Origin: Casuarina equisetifolia
Taxonomy: Eukaryota; Streptophyta; Magnoliopsida; Fagales; Casuarinaceae
Reading direction: 5' to 3'
NCBI GenBank assembly: GCA_028551475.1
Contig: CM052362.1
Location: 9,671,354-9,735,353, forward strand
DNA length: 64,000 nt
Numbering within the stretch: the stretch's first letter is position 1; each line of letters opens with the position of its first letter. A program made the position numbers and the translations under genes. The notes beneath the pieces were generated by a model. That model did not search any database and was not told the DNA's origin. It worked only from the letters and a program-made list of their open reading frames with translations. Of the stretch, positions 1-10,345 are shown in pieces.

Positions 1-1091
1 GCTACCACTGTTTTATACAACATCCAGAATCTTAACATTTAATGCATGGGTCCTATCGTGAGGAAAAAAGATCAATGGACAATTTGTGAACTAATGGCAT
101 GAATTAGTTCTTTGCTTTGCTAATCTAAGATTGTCAAACTTGCTAACGGACAACAAAATTAGCAAGTTTGACGTCTGGAACACAGCATTGTAAAAAAGAA
201 CTAAAGCTGCTGTTTAGACATCTAAAACCATTGACAAACTTGCTAATCCATGAATTTGTTGAAACTTTTTCAAATACTAATTCAGTGCTTAGATCCTATA
301 TGACTTCTATTCGGTTGCCTTTAAGGAGAACAGTTATACAATCTTAGATTAGGAAAGATGGGACAGAGGAGGCTACAAAGAGGGAGCCGAAGAGGGACAG
401 GACCTCTCCCACCATTGTTTGGTTTAAGAGTGGGAAAATGGAGGGACAGCTACCGCTTGTCAAAATGTAAATTAAAGCCAGCATTGCATAGATTAACACA
501 TAGTGCTATTCTTTCACCGAAACAACAATTTTTCCTTTTATTTTAATTTAGTCATTTTTCCTTATTGGTGATTTAGAAAGCTACCAAACGCACCTTGCAA
601 CCCTAGACCCATGCTCTGTTCACTTCCTAAAGGACATGAAATGCTATTTCACCTGGTGCTTATTAACCAATTTTTGACGCCTGTTCCCTGAAGACATAAC
701 CAAATAGGTGCTTATTCTATTTTGATTATGTTATGAATGTTGAACACTAATGAAGAAGAAAAAACGAATTTTGACAGCACCCGATACTTGTAATCTAGCT
801 GCGCTAGTATAATTGAGGAAAGCCTAGCTGCATCCATTGTTCGAGAATTAACACTAGCAGGCTTAAGTATTACCTACCTAAGACTTTGGAAAAGGTTGAA
901 TCTTAGTTCCGGAGGGAAACTCTCTTTTTGATGTAATTCCCTCTCTTTTTTTTTTCTTCCTTTTAACTCAAATTCTCCAAAAAAAAAAAAAAACTACATG
1001 TTGCCCTCTGAGAAACTTTACATGCTACTTGAAAGATTCTTCAATTCTACAAAGAAACACAACAAAATTAAATTCTAAAAGAAGGCCTCAC
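1..1091. other. Left-edge non-coding DNA (intron or 3' flank of PABN-like gene)
   Basis: No exon of the adjacent minus-strand PABN-like gene is recognisable here. If that gene is intact, this stretch is its third intron and the RNA-recognition-motif exons lie beyond the window. It contains a foldback at 107-213 and an A-run near 978-991. A 62-codon open frame at 358-546 has no recognisable domain and I do not call it a gene. Confidence 0.4.
107..213. repeat. Imperfect foldback (hairpin) with 14-bp perfect core arms
   Basis: Positions 133-146 (GTCAAACTTGCTAA) and 159-172 (TTAGCAAGTTTGAC) are exact inverted repeats with a 12-base loop. Weaker complementarity continues outward to TAGTTCTTT near 107 and AAAGAACTA near 205. 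A third direct copy of the core (ACAAACTTGCTAAT) lies near 234-247. It could be a foldback-transposon relic or a chance hairpin. A small-RNA precursor is possible but nothing shows expression. Confidence 0.45.
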
Positions 1092-2008
1092 ATTGCCAAC
1101 AAAGATTGATCGAGAATCCACTTCCTCTCTATTTGCCTGTGCTGCAGCTGTACTTGCAGAAACTAGTAGCACAACGAACAAAAAATAAATAAATGAGCAA
1201 CACAAATTTATGAAGGAATAAGTCATAATTGTCGAAACTAACATTATTAGTCAGGTAATAACAAGGAACATCAAAGATAAAAACGTGTTACAGTTCTTAG
1301 CTTATCCTCCATCTGATTAAGCACCAAGTCAAATTCTAATACCACAACATCTTCAACAATTCAAATTAGGCTTGGGCTTAGACGTTTAGCTTGTCATTTT
1401 ATTTCATTTTGTATTGGATAATCAAGAATTATAATAATGCAAGTCGAGAGTCCTTAATAACCTTTTTCTTGGGACCGAAGAACCAAAGAACGACATAGTA
1501 AAAGTACATTGTCGTCTAGGGAGTTTTTCTTTTCTAATTTTACATGCAGATTCAAAATAGAAACTTGATCACTAAAACTGGATACACATAAATGTCAACA
1601 ATGACCTACAAACACAAGTGACCAGACTGGAACTAATACACCAATTGAGAGCCTATAAACCACTATTAAAAGGCGAAGCGATACCTAAAAGAAATAAAAA
1701 TAAAGAAACCCCCAAAGCACTAGAAACAAAATTGAAAAATGAACTTTTGAAAAATAGAAACAGAGCAGTAGAAAACCTTGCGCAGAACCCATTTGCATTT
1801 CGACCTTGGCCTGCATCTCTCTCAGAGCAGCTGCCTCGTCAAGTTCCTGCAAGAATTATCATTACTTTCCACTTAGGGTTTCCCGTCTTCGATTAAGCTG
1901 TTAAGGAAACTCAAATTAAAATCCATTGAAAATAAAGGATGCCCATACTGCTTCGTTGTTGTTGGTTGCATCGTCTGCAACGGCCATGTCCATGTCTTCG
2001 TGCTCCAT
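1092..2008 (-). CDS. Nuclear poly(A)-binding protein (PABN/PABPN1-type), first three exons, partial
   Basis: Three exons can be read on the minus strand: 2008-1949 (20 codons, starts MEHEDMDMAVADD), 1846-1777 and 1162-1092. Each is bounded by GT/AG sites with compatible phases (0, 1, 0). Exon 2 encodes AAALREMQAKVEMQMGSAQ, the conserved helix before the RNA-binding domain. Exon 3 encodes TAAAQANREEVDSRSIFVGN, the linker and first strand (RNP2) of the RRM. In plants and animals this family binds the growing poly(A) tail in the nucleus and controls its length. The rest of the RRM and the Arg-rich C-terminus are not seen in 1-1091, so the gene either continues off the left edge or is truncated. 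Compared with my memory of plant PABNs, exon 2 lacks about 11 codons of the coiled coil between ELDE and AAALREM. The start was chosen as the only in-frame ATG before the acidic N-terminus; a pyrimidine-rich leader lies upstream. This may be a divergent functional gene or a pseudogene. Confidence 0.75.
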
Positions 2009-2130
2009 CTCTCTCTCAGTCACTCGCTCCCAACGCGTGCGTTTCTGTAACTAAAAGAAGTCGCAGACAGCGGAGAGCGCCACCACTTCTCGTTAAGGTT
2101 TCCCTCCGGTTCTCGTAATCCTGATTCCTA
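2009..2130 (-). promoter_or_regulatory. Probable 5' untranslated leader / promoter-proximal region of the PABN-like gene
   Basis: Upstream (minus strand) of the PABN ATG the sequence becomes GC-richer than the surroundings and lacks transposon signatures, as expected for a gene leader. No clear TATA box is seen. The extent is inferred, not mapped. Confidence 0.35.
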
Positions 2131-3164
2131 CAGTTGGGGCCCTAACACGTCGGCATAAATTAAAAAAATTGAGTTCATGTACCATTCGGCCAGTCGCTGC
2201 TTGAGTCCTCTAATAGGAAGTATGTTCATATTAATGAAGGTTTTTAGCTTTTCTAAGTTCCTCTTTGCTTTTAGAGGAAATTCTTGGATCTCGAAGTAAA
2301 TAATGCCACTTTTTATGTCTCCATTTAGGACTAAACCTTTATTTTCAGACACCTAAAAAAGATTATGAATTTGTAAACTTTAGAGAACACTTGCTTTTTC
2401 TCTATTGTAAACACCTTAGCGTAGCTGTTAAGGTGATATATTCACTGTAAAGTTTGAGGATCAATACCCACATACATGAATTTGACTACGTGAGTTGTAA
2501 AAAAATGAAAAATTAAAAAAAAAAAAAACACCTTAACACTTTCTTGACACCTTAACATATTCTTCTCCAAGGTTCAGCTTATAGCATAAAATATGTTACA
2601 ACTTGTATAATGTCCAAGACCATTTTGGTGGAAAAACCGAGGGATATCCTTTAAATTACATGCTTCAATTCCCTATTCAAATGGCATTTATGGCCTTTTC
2701 CACCTACTATACTTCAAACTAAATTTTATCATATTAACTTGTAGACTTAATAGATTTAACACCATTTTCGCCGTCTAAGTTAGGGTTTATGGTTGTCTAC
2801 CATTAGAAGCAATACCCTTTTCGTTAGATGAATTTAGGTATGCTTCTATCTGCACTATTTATTATGTATATTTGCTTTATCCAACAAAGGTTGTCATACG
2901 GAGGAGTCGCCCTCCTCTTATGGCTACGATCGGTTTTTAAAACGTTAGGACAATCTAACTAACCAAATGAGCTGTTCACAAGTTAAGCCACTCGAATACC
3001 AACTGAAAGTTGGCAAATATGAGAAATCTGGAACCAGGAGGTGATTGGTTGAAATCGAAATATTATATCGCGTTAACTTTCAATATATGGCAAAAACTAT
3101 GGTTTTATTCTGTTAATTTTACCAAGAAGTGCATAATCTAAACAATACGTGTGAAGATTATCAT
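2129..3164. other. Intergenic DNA with one SINE
   Basis: Apart from the SINE at 2419-2525, no gene or element is recognised. A 74-codon minus-strand open frame at 2128-2352 has no recognisable domain, so I do not call it. Confidence 0.4.
2419..2525 (+). mobile_element. SINE-like short retroposon with A-tail and 10-bp target duplication
   Basis: A ~107-bp unit ends in an A-rich tail (2513-2528). It is flanked by the direct repeat AAACACCTTA at 2409-2418 and 2526-2535; the right copy partly overlaps the tail. A TAGCTGTTAAGG stretch (2421-2432) resembles the polymerase III A box, and GGATCAATACC (2458-2468) resembles a decayed B box. The 3' part (TGAGTTGTAA plus A-rich) resembles the SINE at 5466-5596. 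SINEs are non-autonomous and use LINE machinery; LINEs are present in this window. Confidence 0.55.
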
Positions 3165-4420
3165 GTTAGAAAATTATTGTGAAAAGCATACGTGGTTTAG
3201 TGACTTCCTCCCTTCATGATAAAAAATGGTTATGCTCCTACCGTTAAATAACATAGGAAAGCATTCCCTTGGCTAGGGCTAGAAAAACCTTGGAATTAAT
3301 TCAAATTGACGTTTGTGGCCCTGTGCATGCTCCTAGTGATATTTCATTCCATTCATATATGTTGGTTTATTTCTTGAAAGAAAAATCTAAAGTTGACACG
3401 CATTTAGAAAGTTTAAGGAGTATGGCAAAAATTGAGATTGGTCAGAAGATAAAAACACTTAGGAATGATCAAGGGGGAAAAAAAATGCTCTAGGGAGTTT
3501 AAGTCCATTAATGAAGCAAAGGGAATTAAATATTAGTTATTAGTAATATATTCACTAGAATAAATTAGAGTGACCAAAAGAAAAAAAAAATAGAACAATG
3601 ATGAAAATGGCTAGAAGTATGTTAAAAGAGAAAATAATTTTAAGAAAATTATGAAGCTATTAACACTATTATGTATCTGTTGAATAGGAGTCCTACAAGA
3701 GTTGTCATAAGAAAAATACTTATTGGGGTATAGAGTAATAGAAAACCATTTGTTAAGCATTTAAGAGTATTAGAATTCCATGCTTTCTTCATATTCATAC
3801 AAAATTAAAGGAGTTGGAAGAAAAAAAGGTTGTTTAGGGGAATTTTTTTTTTTTTTTTAGTATACAACTTAGCATGAGAGGGTTATAGGATATTCACTTT
3901 AAAATAAAATAGGTTGATGAGTAGTAAATATGTATAGGTAGAAAAGGGGACTATATGGAATTGGGAAGAAGCCAAAGAACAAGCTACAACCCTAAATGTG
4001 TCAATTGAAAGAAAAGAAAATACTACAAAAGAAGTACAAGAAGGCGAGACCTCAAATTTAGAATTTATGCCAACTTCACCTAGTTATACACATCTAAAAT
4101 CAACACCCAAAACATCCTTTTCTACCTTGTAAAGTTGAAATCCTTGATAGCTTGTAACTTTGTGATGTATGAAGAAAGACATATGAAAAGGTAGCAACTT
4201 AAAATGTGTAATTCAAGCAAAAAAGAAGAAGATACAAACATAAAAAAAAAAAATGGAACATGGGAATTATTAGACATGCCTTGACATAAGGAAGTTATAG
4301 GTGTTGAGTGCATCTATAGGGTGCAAGCAAATGTTGGTAACAATATCTAAAAATGCATAGCTAGATTAGTAGTCAAAGTGCACTTTTAAATACTATGACT
4401 AGACTTTAAAAAAAAATTTG
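3165..4420 (+). mobile_element. Decayed Ty1/copia pol remnant (Copia-D, copy 1)
   Basis: Translated with frame changes, this reads as copia pol in order. First comes a GAG-pre-integrase tail near 3165-3260, then the integrase core at 3269-3493 (LELIQIDVCGPV, then RNDQGG) and integrase continuing to about 3850. The reverse transcriptase start is at about 4210-4400 (KKWNMGIIRHAL-like, then KARLVVK-like residues). There are many stops and frameshifts, so it is dead. It belongs to the same family as the copy at 50533-51880, which shares a long stretch beginning AAAATCAACACC. Confidence 0.75.
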
Positions 4421-4507
4421 CTCTTATAACAAGCTTGGAATCCATGAGATTGCTAATTGCAATGGTAGCACTCTAACAATGGAGAAACTTTCATAGGCAT
4501 TTTGATG

Positions 4508-4690
4508 TGGGAGCAACTATGCTAGCTCACATTAACTGCCCAACCCATATGTTGAATGTCTTAGCAATTACATGTTTGGGTGGTATCAAAATTCTTAGAG
4601 AATCTCTAAGATACCCTTCAAGTTTGGCTTCTTGGACCCATTGGATCACATTATGGCCCAAACATAATGTGCATCTCCCTTGACTAATAT
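4508..4690 (+). repeat. Fragment related to the 728-bp TG...CA element at 49800-50527
   Basis: The start TGATGTGGGAGCAACTATGC and the following CATATGTTGAATGTCT and ACATGTTTGG match the reverse complement of the right end of the 49800-50527 element. The TTGGACCCATTGGATCA part occurs here in the opposite relative orientation, so this copy is rearranged or truncated. Confidence 0.5.
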
Positions 4691-4894
4691 TGCAAAGCTA
4701 TAGAGTTCCACTAGTTCATTATCATAGCAAACTTCAAATTTATTTGCCTTTTGATGGAAGCTTGTTGGTAGCATGTGAACTCTTTATGAGGTTTAGGTTA
4801 ACCTACGATAGTCAGGCTTGTGGACCCACAGGGCATATGAATCCATCTATTTTCAAAGGAAGATCTTATTAAGGCCTAGTCACATAAGTCTAGG

Positions 4895-5760
4895 ATGTTT
4901 AAGAAGTATCAATTTATTCTCACTTGGTGGTTTAGGGAGTTGAACAAACACAAACATTCCAAGAAGGCAACTTTATGGCTAAGACTACTAGGTTTGCATC
5001 TACCTCTTTATGCTCCAACAACCTTGCAAGGCATAGATGATTTTTTAGGTCAATACTTAACCATAGATGCACACACCTTATTGTTGGAAAACTCTTTATT
5101 TGCTTGTATATGTGACAAGATGGATTTATCCAATCTCTTGCTTGCTAAAGTTCATATAAATAAATCTAAAGGTAAGAAGTGGTGGAAAATTGTCTACAAA
5201 CTCAATATTGGCTATTGCTTTTTATGCCATACACAAGGACATGATGTGCCTATTTGTAGGAGGAATCAAATAGGTAAGAGAAGTAGAAAAAGAAAAGCAA
5301 ACAAGCTCAAGTGTTTAAGAAATCCAAGGAATGGAGGAAAAGAGTAATGAAACATCATTAGTGGCCTTAATGACTTAGGTAGTTTCTGGCTTTCCTTTAA
5401 TTAAACTTGTAAGGACTAAATGGAATGAAGAAACCCTTCAAGACAAGGATGCTAATATCCTTTACTTTTTTTTTTTTATAATTTTTTCTTTTTAATATTA
5501 CAACATATGCACCCAACTCATGCATACAGGCTGTCGAACTCTAGACCTTATGGTTAAGGCCCCTGCTAACTCACCATTGAGTTAATTGGCTAAGCAATGC
5601 TAATATCCTTTACATAAATAAGGATGGGGATGCAATGATTTTTGGATTATCCCTATTAGTTGTAAAGAAGAATGTTTTTGCCATCCTTACACCAATGGAA
5701 AATAAGGCTAGTCCTAATCATTCAAAGGATAATAATGAAGCATAAGAGGTTAGGATGAGG
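4895..5760 (+). pseudogene. L1-type LINE ORF1 remnant (DUF4283 and zinc knuckle), split by a SINE
   Basis: The 150-codon frame at 4895-5347 contains a DUF4283-type stretch (TLWLRLLGLHLPLY, then FACICDKMDLS). It ends with the knuckle CFLCHTQGHDVPIC (C-x2-C-x4-H-x4-C). This is the RNA-binding ORF1 architecture of plant L1 LINEs. Reading continues to about 5760 around the SINE at 5466-5596. ORF1 is 5'-truncated and no ORF2 follows. Confidence 0.7.
5466..5596 (-). mobile_element. tRNA-derived SINE with 17-bp perfect target-site duplication
   Basis: A 131-bp unit is flanked by perfect 17-bp direct repeats (ATGCTAATATCCTTTAC) at 5449-5465 and 5597-5613. On the minus strand it begins TGCTTAGCCAATTAACTC, with an A-box-like TTAACTCAATGG. 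A B-box-like GAGTTCGACAGCC follows, and the unit ends in an A-rich tail (T-rich on plus, 5466-5490). The long duplication and A-tail are what LINE-driven insertion produces. The host sequence is the LINE ORF1 remnant, which resumes in register after it. Confidence 0.88.
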
Positions 5761-5769
5761 AATAAAGGT

Positions 5770-6880
5770 AAACAATCAATGATTAAGCCTATAGAGATCA
5801 AGGCATGTGCAAAGGCCTAGGAAGAACTCAACAAAAATTAGCAAGCCTATTTGATGAATGCTTTGATGCAAAAGTTGTAAGAAAGTATTTGTGTTAATGC
5901 AAGGGAGATGGTTCCTTATTTCTTGGATGCGATGGCACAAGTAGCTCTAAAGGGGTGGGAGAACTTCCAGAGAGAGTTTGGCTAGAGTTTTAGAAAATCA
6001 TCAATGTGCTTGATTGGACTAGAAAAGGAGTCATGAGATTGTGTGGTTGCGGAGTGCAAAAAGGTGGAGGCCAATGGGTCTCAAGTACCTGCAATATGTG
6101 AGGCTGAAGTCATGAAGGAGTTTATAACTTTGATGGTAAAAGATAAACAACAAAGTAGTGAAGTCATGAAAGATTTTGTTGTGTGATTGTAATCACTTTG
6201 GAGTAAAAAATAATAGTTGTAGTTCTATTTATAATAATAGTAATTTTCCTAAAACATTAGAACATAAGGCTATTCCTCCCTTTGAATTTTCATCAACCAT
6301 GACAATGGTCTTGACCAAGCAACATGCAAAGTTATTAGCACAAGGAAAAGAGTTAAAGCATGCAAAGGAGATGATTCACAAAGAGGACGGAACTTTCAAC
6401 AAAGGTTAAGTAGAATTGTTAAAGCAAAAGACCAAAAAGTAACCTAGAAACAAAAGGACGCCAAAGCCACAAGAAAAGCACTTTGGTGATGAAGACACCC
6501 ATTTTGTATTGGTTCGCACATTTAGTATCATATAATTTGAAAAAGGATGCAAGAGCTAACAAGTTGGATGAAAAGTGATGGGACAAAAGGATGAAATTCT
6601 TAACTTTTTAACCTCTTTTTCAGATTCTTCATAGGAATCTAATACAAAAAATGTTATCAAATCTTACAATGCTATAACTTAATTGTTGATTCTACATGTG
6701 TGATGTCTATCCTCTTATTAGGAACATGGATATAATATTTAGCCTTTAGATGGGACATGTAAGGTTAGGCTTAAGCCTTCCCTTTTTATTTTGTATGAAA
6801 CTATTTTGTATAAATAAATTTCAAGGTACTAGCCTTGTTAAATTAAAGAAAAAAAGATGAAAGCCCTATTCAATTACCTA
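5770..6880 (+). other. Unassigned region, possible transposon remnant
   Basis: This stretch has broken plus-strand frames, including a 77-codon one at 6176-6409. A Lys-rich run (KQHAKLLAQGKELKHAKEM) looks like coiled coil. I recognise no domain. It lies between LINE ORF1 and copia gag remnants, so it is probably transposon-derived, perhaps including the lost 5' LTR of Copia-B. Confidence 0.3.
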
Positions 6881-6884
6881 ATCC

Positions 6885-7584
6885 TTTTTGCAGATGGCCT
6901 CTAATTCCTCTCATATTCACACTGCCACTCATGCTTACCTCCATTGAACCTCGTTCATCCCATGATTCTAGCAGTAGGTGTTCATTAGGAAGGCAATAAC
7001 TTTATAATCTAGAAAGCTTGGATTAAACCTTATCTTCGAGCTAGCAGTTTGTTGAGTTTGCTTAACGACTTTTTCCTTTGTCCATTGGAGTTCTTCACTA
7101 ATATAAATGAAGAAGGCTTAATCGTTTATGTAGCAAATCCTGCTTATTAAGATTATCATGTTTGGGGATCAAACCATTATAGGTTGGATTTTGAACACCA
7201 ATTTTGACCCATCATGATAGTCGTGTCCAACTGCAAGACATTGATAGAAATATAAAGAGTCTTTACTAGAGTTCCAAGCTTATAGGACCACCAAGGCATT
7301 TGCCCTCTACTTGCACTTACTAATTATAAACTAAGGTTATTACATGACGACCAAATTCCTTTACTATTTGACGCTATCACTAACCAATTTCACATTATTG
7401 GTAAGCTAGTGTCAAGTAATGAGTATTTGATCCATATCTTTTGTGGCCTTGAAATGCCATATCTGTCACTTGCAATGATGATTGTTGTTCATACCACACC
7501 ATTGCCCTTAGTTAAGAAGACTTAAAAGGCTTGCTTCTTACCCAAGAGGCCCAACTTAAGCTAGCAAAATAATCCACACCAACT
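6885..7584 (+). pseudogene. Copia-B gag (Copia-type N-terminal / UBN2-like) remnant
   Basis: Reading through stops gives residues typical of plant copia gag: GDQTIIGWILN, then FQAYRTTKAFALYL, then SSNEYLIHIL-like and GLEMPYLSL-like runs. Gag forms the cytoplasmic particle. The frame is cut at 7584 by the insertion of Copia-A and resumes at 22038. Confidence 0.7.
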
Positions 7585-8591
7585 TGTAAGGTTTTATGGC
7601 TATCCAAGAAAGTGGGGTTGAATTAGATACTTAGGTTTTATCTTATATTTTTAAGTCCTTTTTCTATTTATGCAAGGTTGTTAATTAACACAGTAATATT
7701 ATAGCATATAATCAAGAAATAAAACAAGATACGTAGGCTCAAAGAATTACACAGTGGTTCAACACTTTTCACCCACTTCCACCCTCTTCTCTTTCAACTT
7801 AAATCAAGTTGAAGTCTACTTTACTTCAAGTTAGGAGAATTCTTCTCCTACACTTCACAACTCCTCAATAAGGAGTTATTTGATACTCGTTTACAAAGCT
7901 TAGGTTAATCAAACCTTAGTACATCAAGCTAATCCTCAAATATATAATATGAGCGAGGAATTAAGCTTTTCATAGAGCTAATTGAACATATATAAAATCA
8001 ATTCAAGCTCTAATCATGAAATCTCCAAATTTCACAAAGCTAGGGTTTCGAATTTACAAAGATCATTATGTGGAAATAATGTTTTGAAGTAATCTAGCAT
8101 ATATAGAGATTAATCTAGTAGTAAATATTCACAAGATAATAAATTTGAAGGAATATCACCGAAGATTCTTTCTTTCTCCAAGGATTGAAGAACACGGCAA
8201 TATGAGTAAATGATTCAAAGATTCAATCTCTTTTAATCAAATCAATAGTCTAGCATTCAACAGCATCCAAACATTCACTCGAAGCTCATTATATAGGAGA
8301 TTATAAAATCTTAAACACTTTAGGGTTTTGGTTCATACATGTTTGATATTCTACCGTTGAGACTTGATAAAAGCAACATGATACAGCTGTAGAGATGACG
8401 ATTATCACAGCAGAGAACCATTCTGACACATCCATCACTTTGTTCTTCTTCATGTTAGAGAGTCAGCAGTCGAGAGAGAAGGAGGAGGATGGCTTCGATC
8501 AGATATGTGGCTTAAGTGAAATGTGCTCGGGCTGAGCTCTGTGGGCCTGAACTTCACGGGCTTGCTTCATACGGGTCCAATAGTTAATCAA

Positions 8592-8687
8592 TCCAGCAAT
8601 GATCTAATAGATAGTTGGTCCAGCAATAGTCCAATAGATAATCGGTCCAACCATAGTCCGATAGATAATTGGTCCAACCATAGTCCA
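8592..8687 (-). repeat. 27-bp minisatellite in the 3' LTR (3.5 units)
   Basis: Units start at 8592, 8619, 8646 and 8673 (the last cut at 8687), with consensus TCCAGCAATAGTCCAATAGATA plus five bases. The same array with four full units is in the 5' LTR at 21584-21691. The 27-base period keeps one frame open, which explains a short open frame with a 9-residue repeat. Confidence 0.9.
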
Positions 8688-10145
8688 TGTTCGGTGAAAT
8701 TCTACATGCAAGTGTACATGCCGAACAAGTAATTTAATGATAAATATGAGTATCGTCCTATGAAGACTGGTGTTTACTAAATTAATTACATACTAAAGGT
8801 GAATAGTTCTTAAAGTTTATCTAGACAACATAAATGATGGAACATGAACTGAATAACTAAATTTAATCTAAACTTGATTAATGAAATATGCTAAAGCGTC
8901 CGATTTCACCTAATTACTAGATACAAATGTTGATTATCCATGCTAACAAGATTAATTCTACTCATGTGATAGCGGAATCTCCTAACTTATTCACTATCTT
9001 ATGTATAGGTATAGCGAACCTACTTAGCTCATTAATTCATTGTGAGTCTATATATGAATTAAATGTACTAAGTGTATTAAGATATGTGAATATTCTAATT
9101 TGCACCTAAAGCCACACAAATCATATGGTATAATTCTATCCATATTAATCTATGGTTGCATATTACATGAAGCAACTGCATATCATTGTCGTTCGAACTC
9201 AAATATGCAAATTAGATCATCTAAGTGGTAGCCAATCATTTAAATGCACTAAACTTCGTAATATGCAACTTCACATTCATAAAATATCTCACAAAGCATA
9301 AATAATCATAACGTTCCTACCTTATAATCAAGTTACATCATAGTTCTAACACAATAGACTAAAACATAGTATTTACAAAAACTAAATCAGTGCAGGAAAT
9401 TAAACAACACATTCTGTAAATTAAAAGCATTAGGCTGTCACCAAAAATGCCTTCAAATCATAAAAAGGTTGCACAAATCTGCACATCAGGGGGAGGAAAT
9501 GAAGCTGTTTGGAAAATGGGAAGAAAACAAGTTGACACGCACCATCACGCGCTTTCGCACGTGCTGCCACGCGCGGTTGACACGTGCCACCGCTGGTCTT
9601 CACAAAAACTTCCAAAAACATAGATCGGGATACCTAGGTTGCAGATCTATAAAAATATTGCATAAATTTGCCACAAAAATGCGTAGATCTAACGGAATGG
9701 ACAAAGTCGGCGTTCATACTTCTTCACCGGAAACTGCCGTAAACCATTGCAAAACTGGTACAGAAAGGCCATAAATCACTCTAGGACTGTGGATATGCTC
9801 TCTCCTTGCCAAAGATCACCTAAAGGTGGCCGGAAATGAAGAAAATATGGCTGGAAATGCGTTGTCGCTGGAGAAAATGATGGATGGATGGTTGGCATTC
9901 ACACTTCCGTCACGCTCCTCTTTGAGACCCGCGCTGTCGCACGCAGTCTCTCTTTGTCCGGCAACGCCTCTCTGGTTCTAATCAAGACTCTGACTCCCTC
10001 TCGGTTTCTTTCTCTCTTCTCTCAACTCCCCGATAATCTTCTGTCGAATATTCACAACCCACTACAAAAATCCTCTTGTCTTATGTGTTTCCTTCTCTTT
10101 TCCTTGTCTTTTTCTTTCATAATTCACCCGGTTTGGTATTATTTT
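8688..10145 (-). mobile_element. Inverted gypsy LTR (same family as 13490-14741) inside Copia-A 3' LTR
   Basis: The reverse complement of 8688-9440 aligns with 14040-14741. Both end in a GTGAAAT...GAACAAGTAAT block next to the LTR edge and share long stretches such as GCGGAATCTCCTAA and GCCACACAAA. The LTR terminus is clear at 8688 (TGTTCGGTG). The other end is not recognisable, and some Copia-A LTR is missing there. No internal gypsy sequence follows, so this is a solo or truncated LTR. The 9430-10145 part is GC-richer and unlike the other copies. It holds two G-boxes (CACGTG at 9558-9563 and 9581-9586). Confidence 0.75.
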
Positions 10146-10329
10146 AAATCACACATAAAATAATTTATCTTAATGGAATATAGGAAACCGGCTACTTTAT
10201 AATATTATTAATTGATATTATAATTTGTACATCTTTTATTTCCTTTGGTATTCAATATATGCACACAAAATCATATATTCATAAATAAAATTTTTCTTAA
10301 CAAAATATATAAACACATAATTTTCAACA

Positions 10330-10345
10330 ATCTCTCCCGTTTTGA
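10330..10345 (-). other. Copia-A polypurine tract
   Basis: On the minus strand the purine-rich AACGGGAGAGAT lies directly before the 3' LTR start (TGTTGAAAAT), the expected position of the plus-strand primer for reverse transcription. It is small and assigned by position. Confidence 0.65.

Larger units (their letters stand above)
7585..10329 (-). repeat. Copia-A 3' LTR, interrupted by an inverted gypsy LTR
   Basis: 7585-8687 and about 10146-10329 match the 5' LTR (20516-22037) in order, for example GGTTTTATGGCTATC near 7590 and 20520, and AAACCGGCTACTTTATAAT near 10188. The insert at 8688-10145 has removed part of the LTR between the 27-bp repeats and the terminal ~185 bp. Confidence 0.85.

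Noticed and set aside
358..546. 62-codon basic open frame near the left edge
   Set aside because: No domain, no neighbouring gene structure, and it lies in a probable intron; length is within chance.
5466..5596. tRNA gene
   Set aside because: A- and B-box-like motifs are present, but there is no cloverleaf and it has an A-tail and target duplication, so it is a SINE.
8523..8732. Open frame with a 9-residue repeat (also at 21515-21706)
   Set aside because: Produced by the 27-bp minisatellite in the Copia-A LTRs (27 is a multiple of 3); both copies are in LTR DNA.
9469..9774. 101-codon open frame in GC-rich DNA
   Set aside because: Lies within the inverted gypsy LTR; no recognisable domain.
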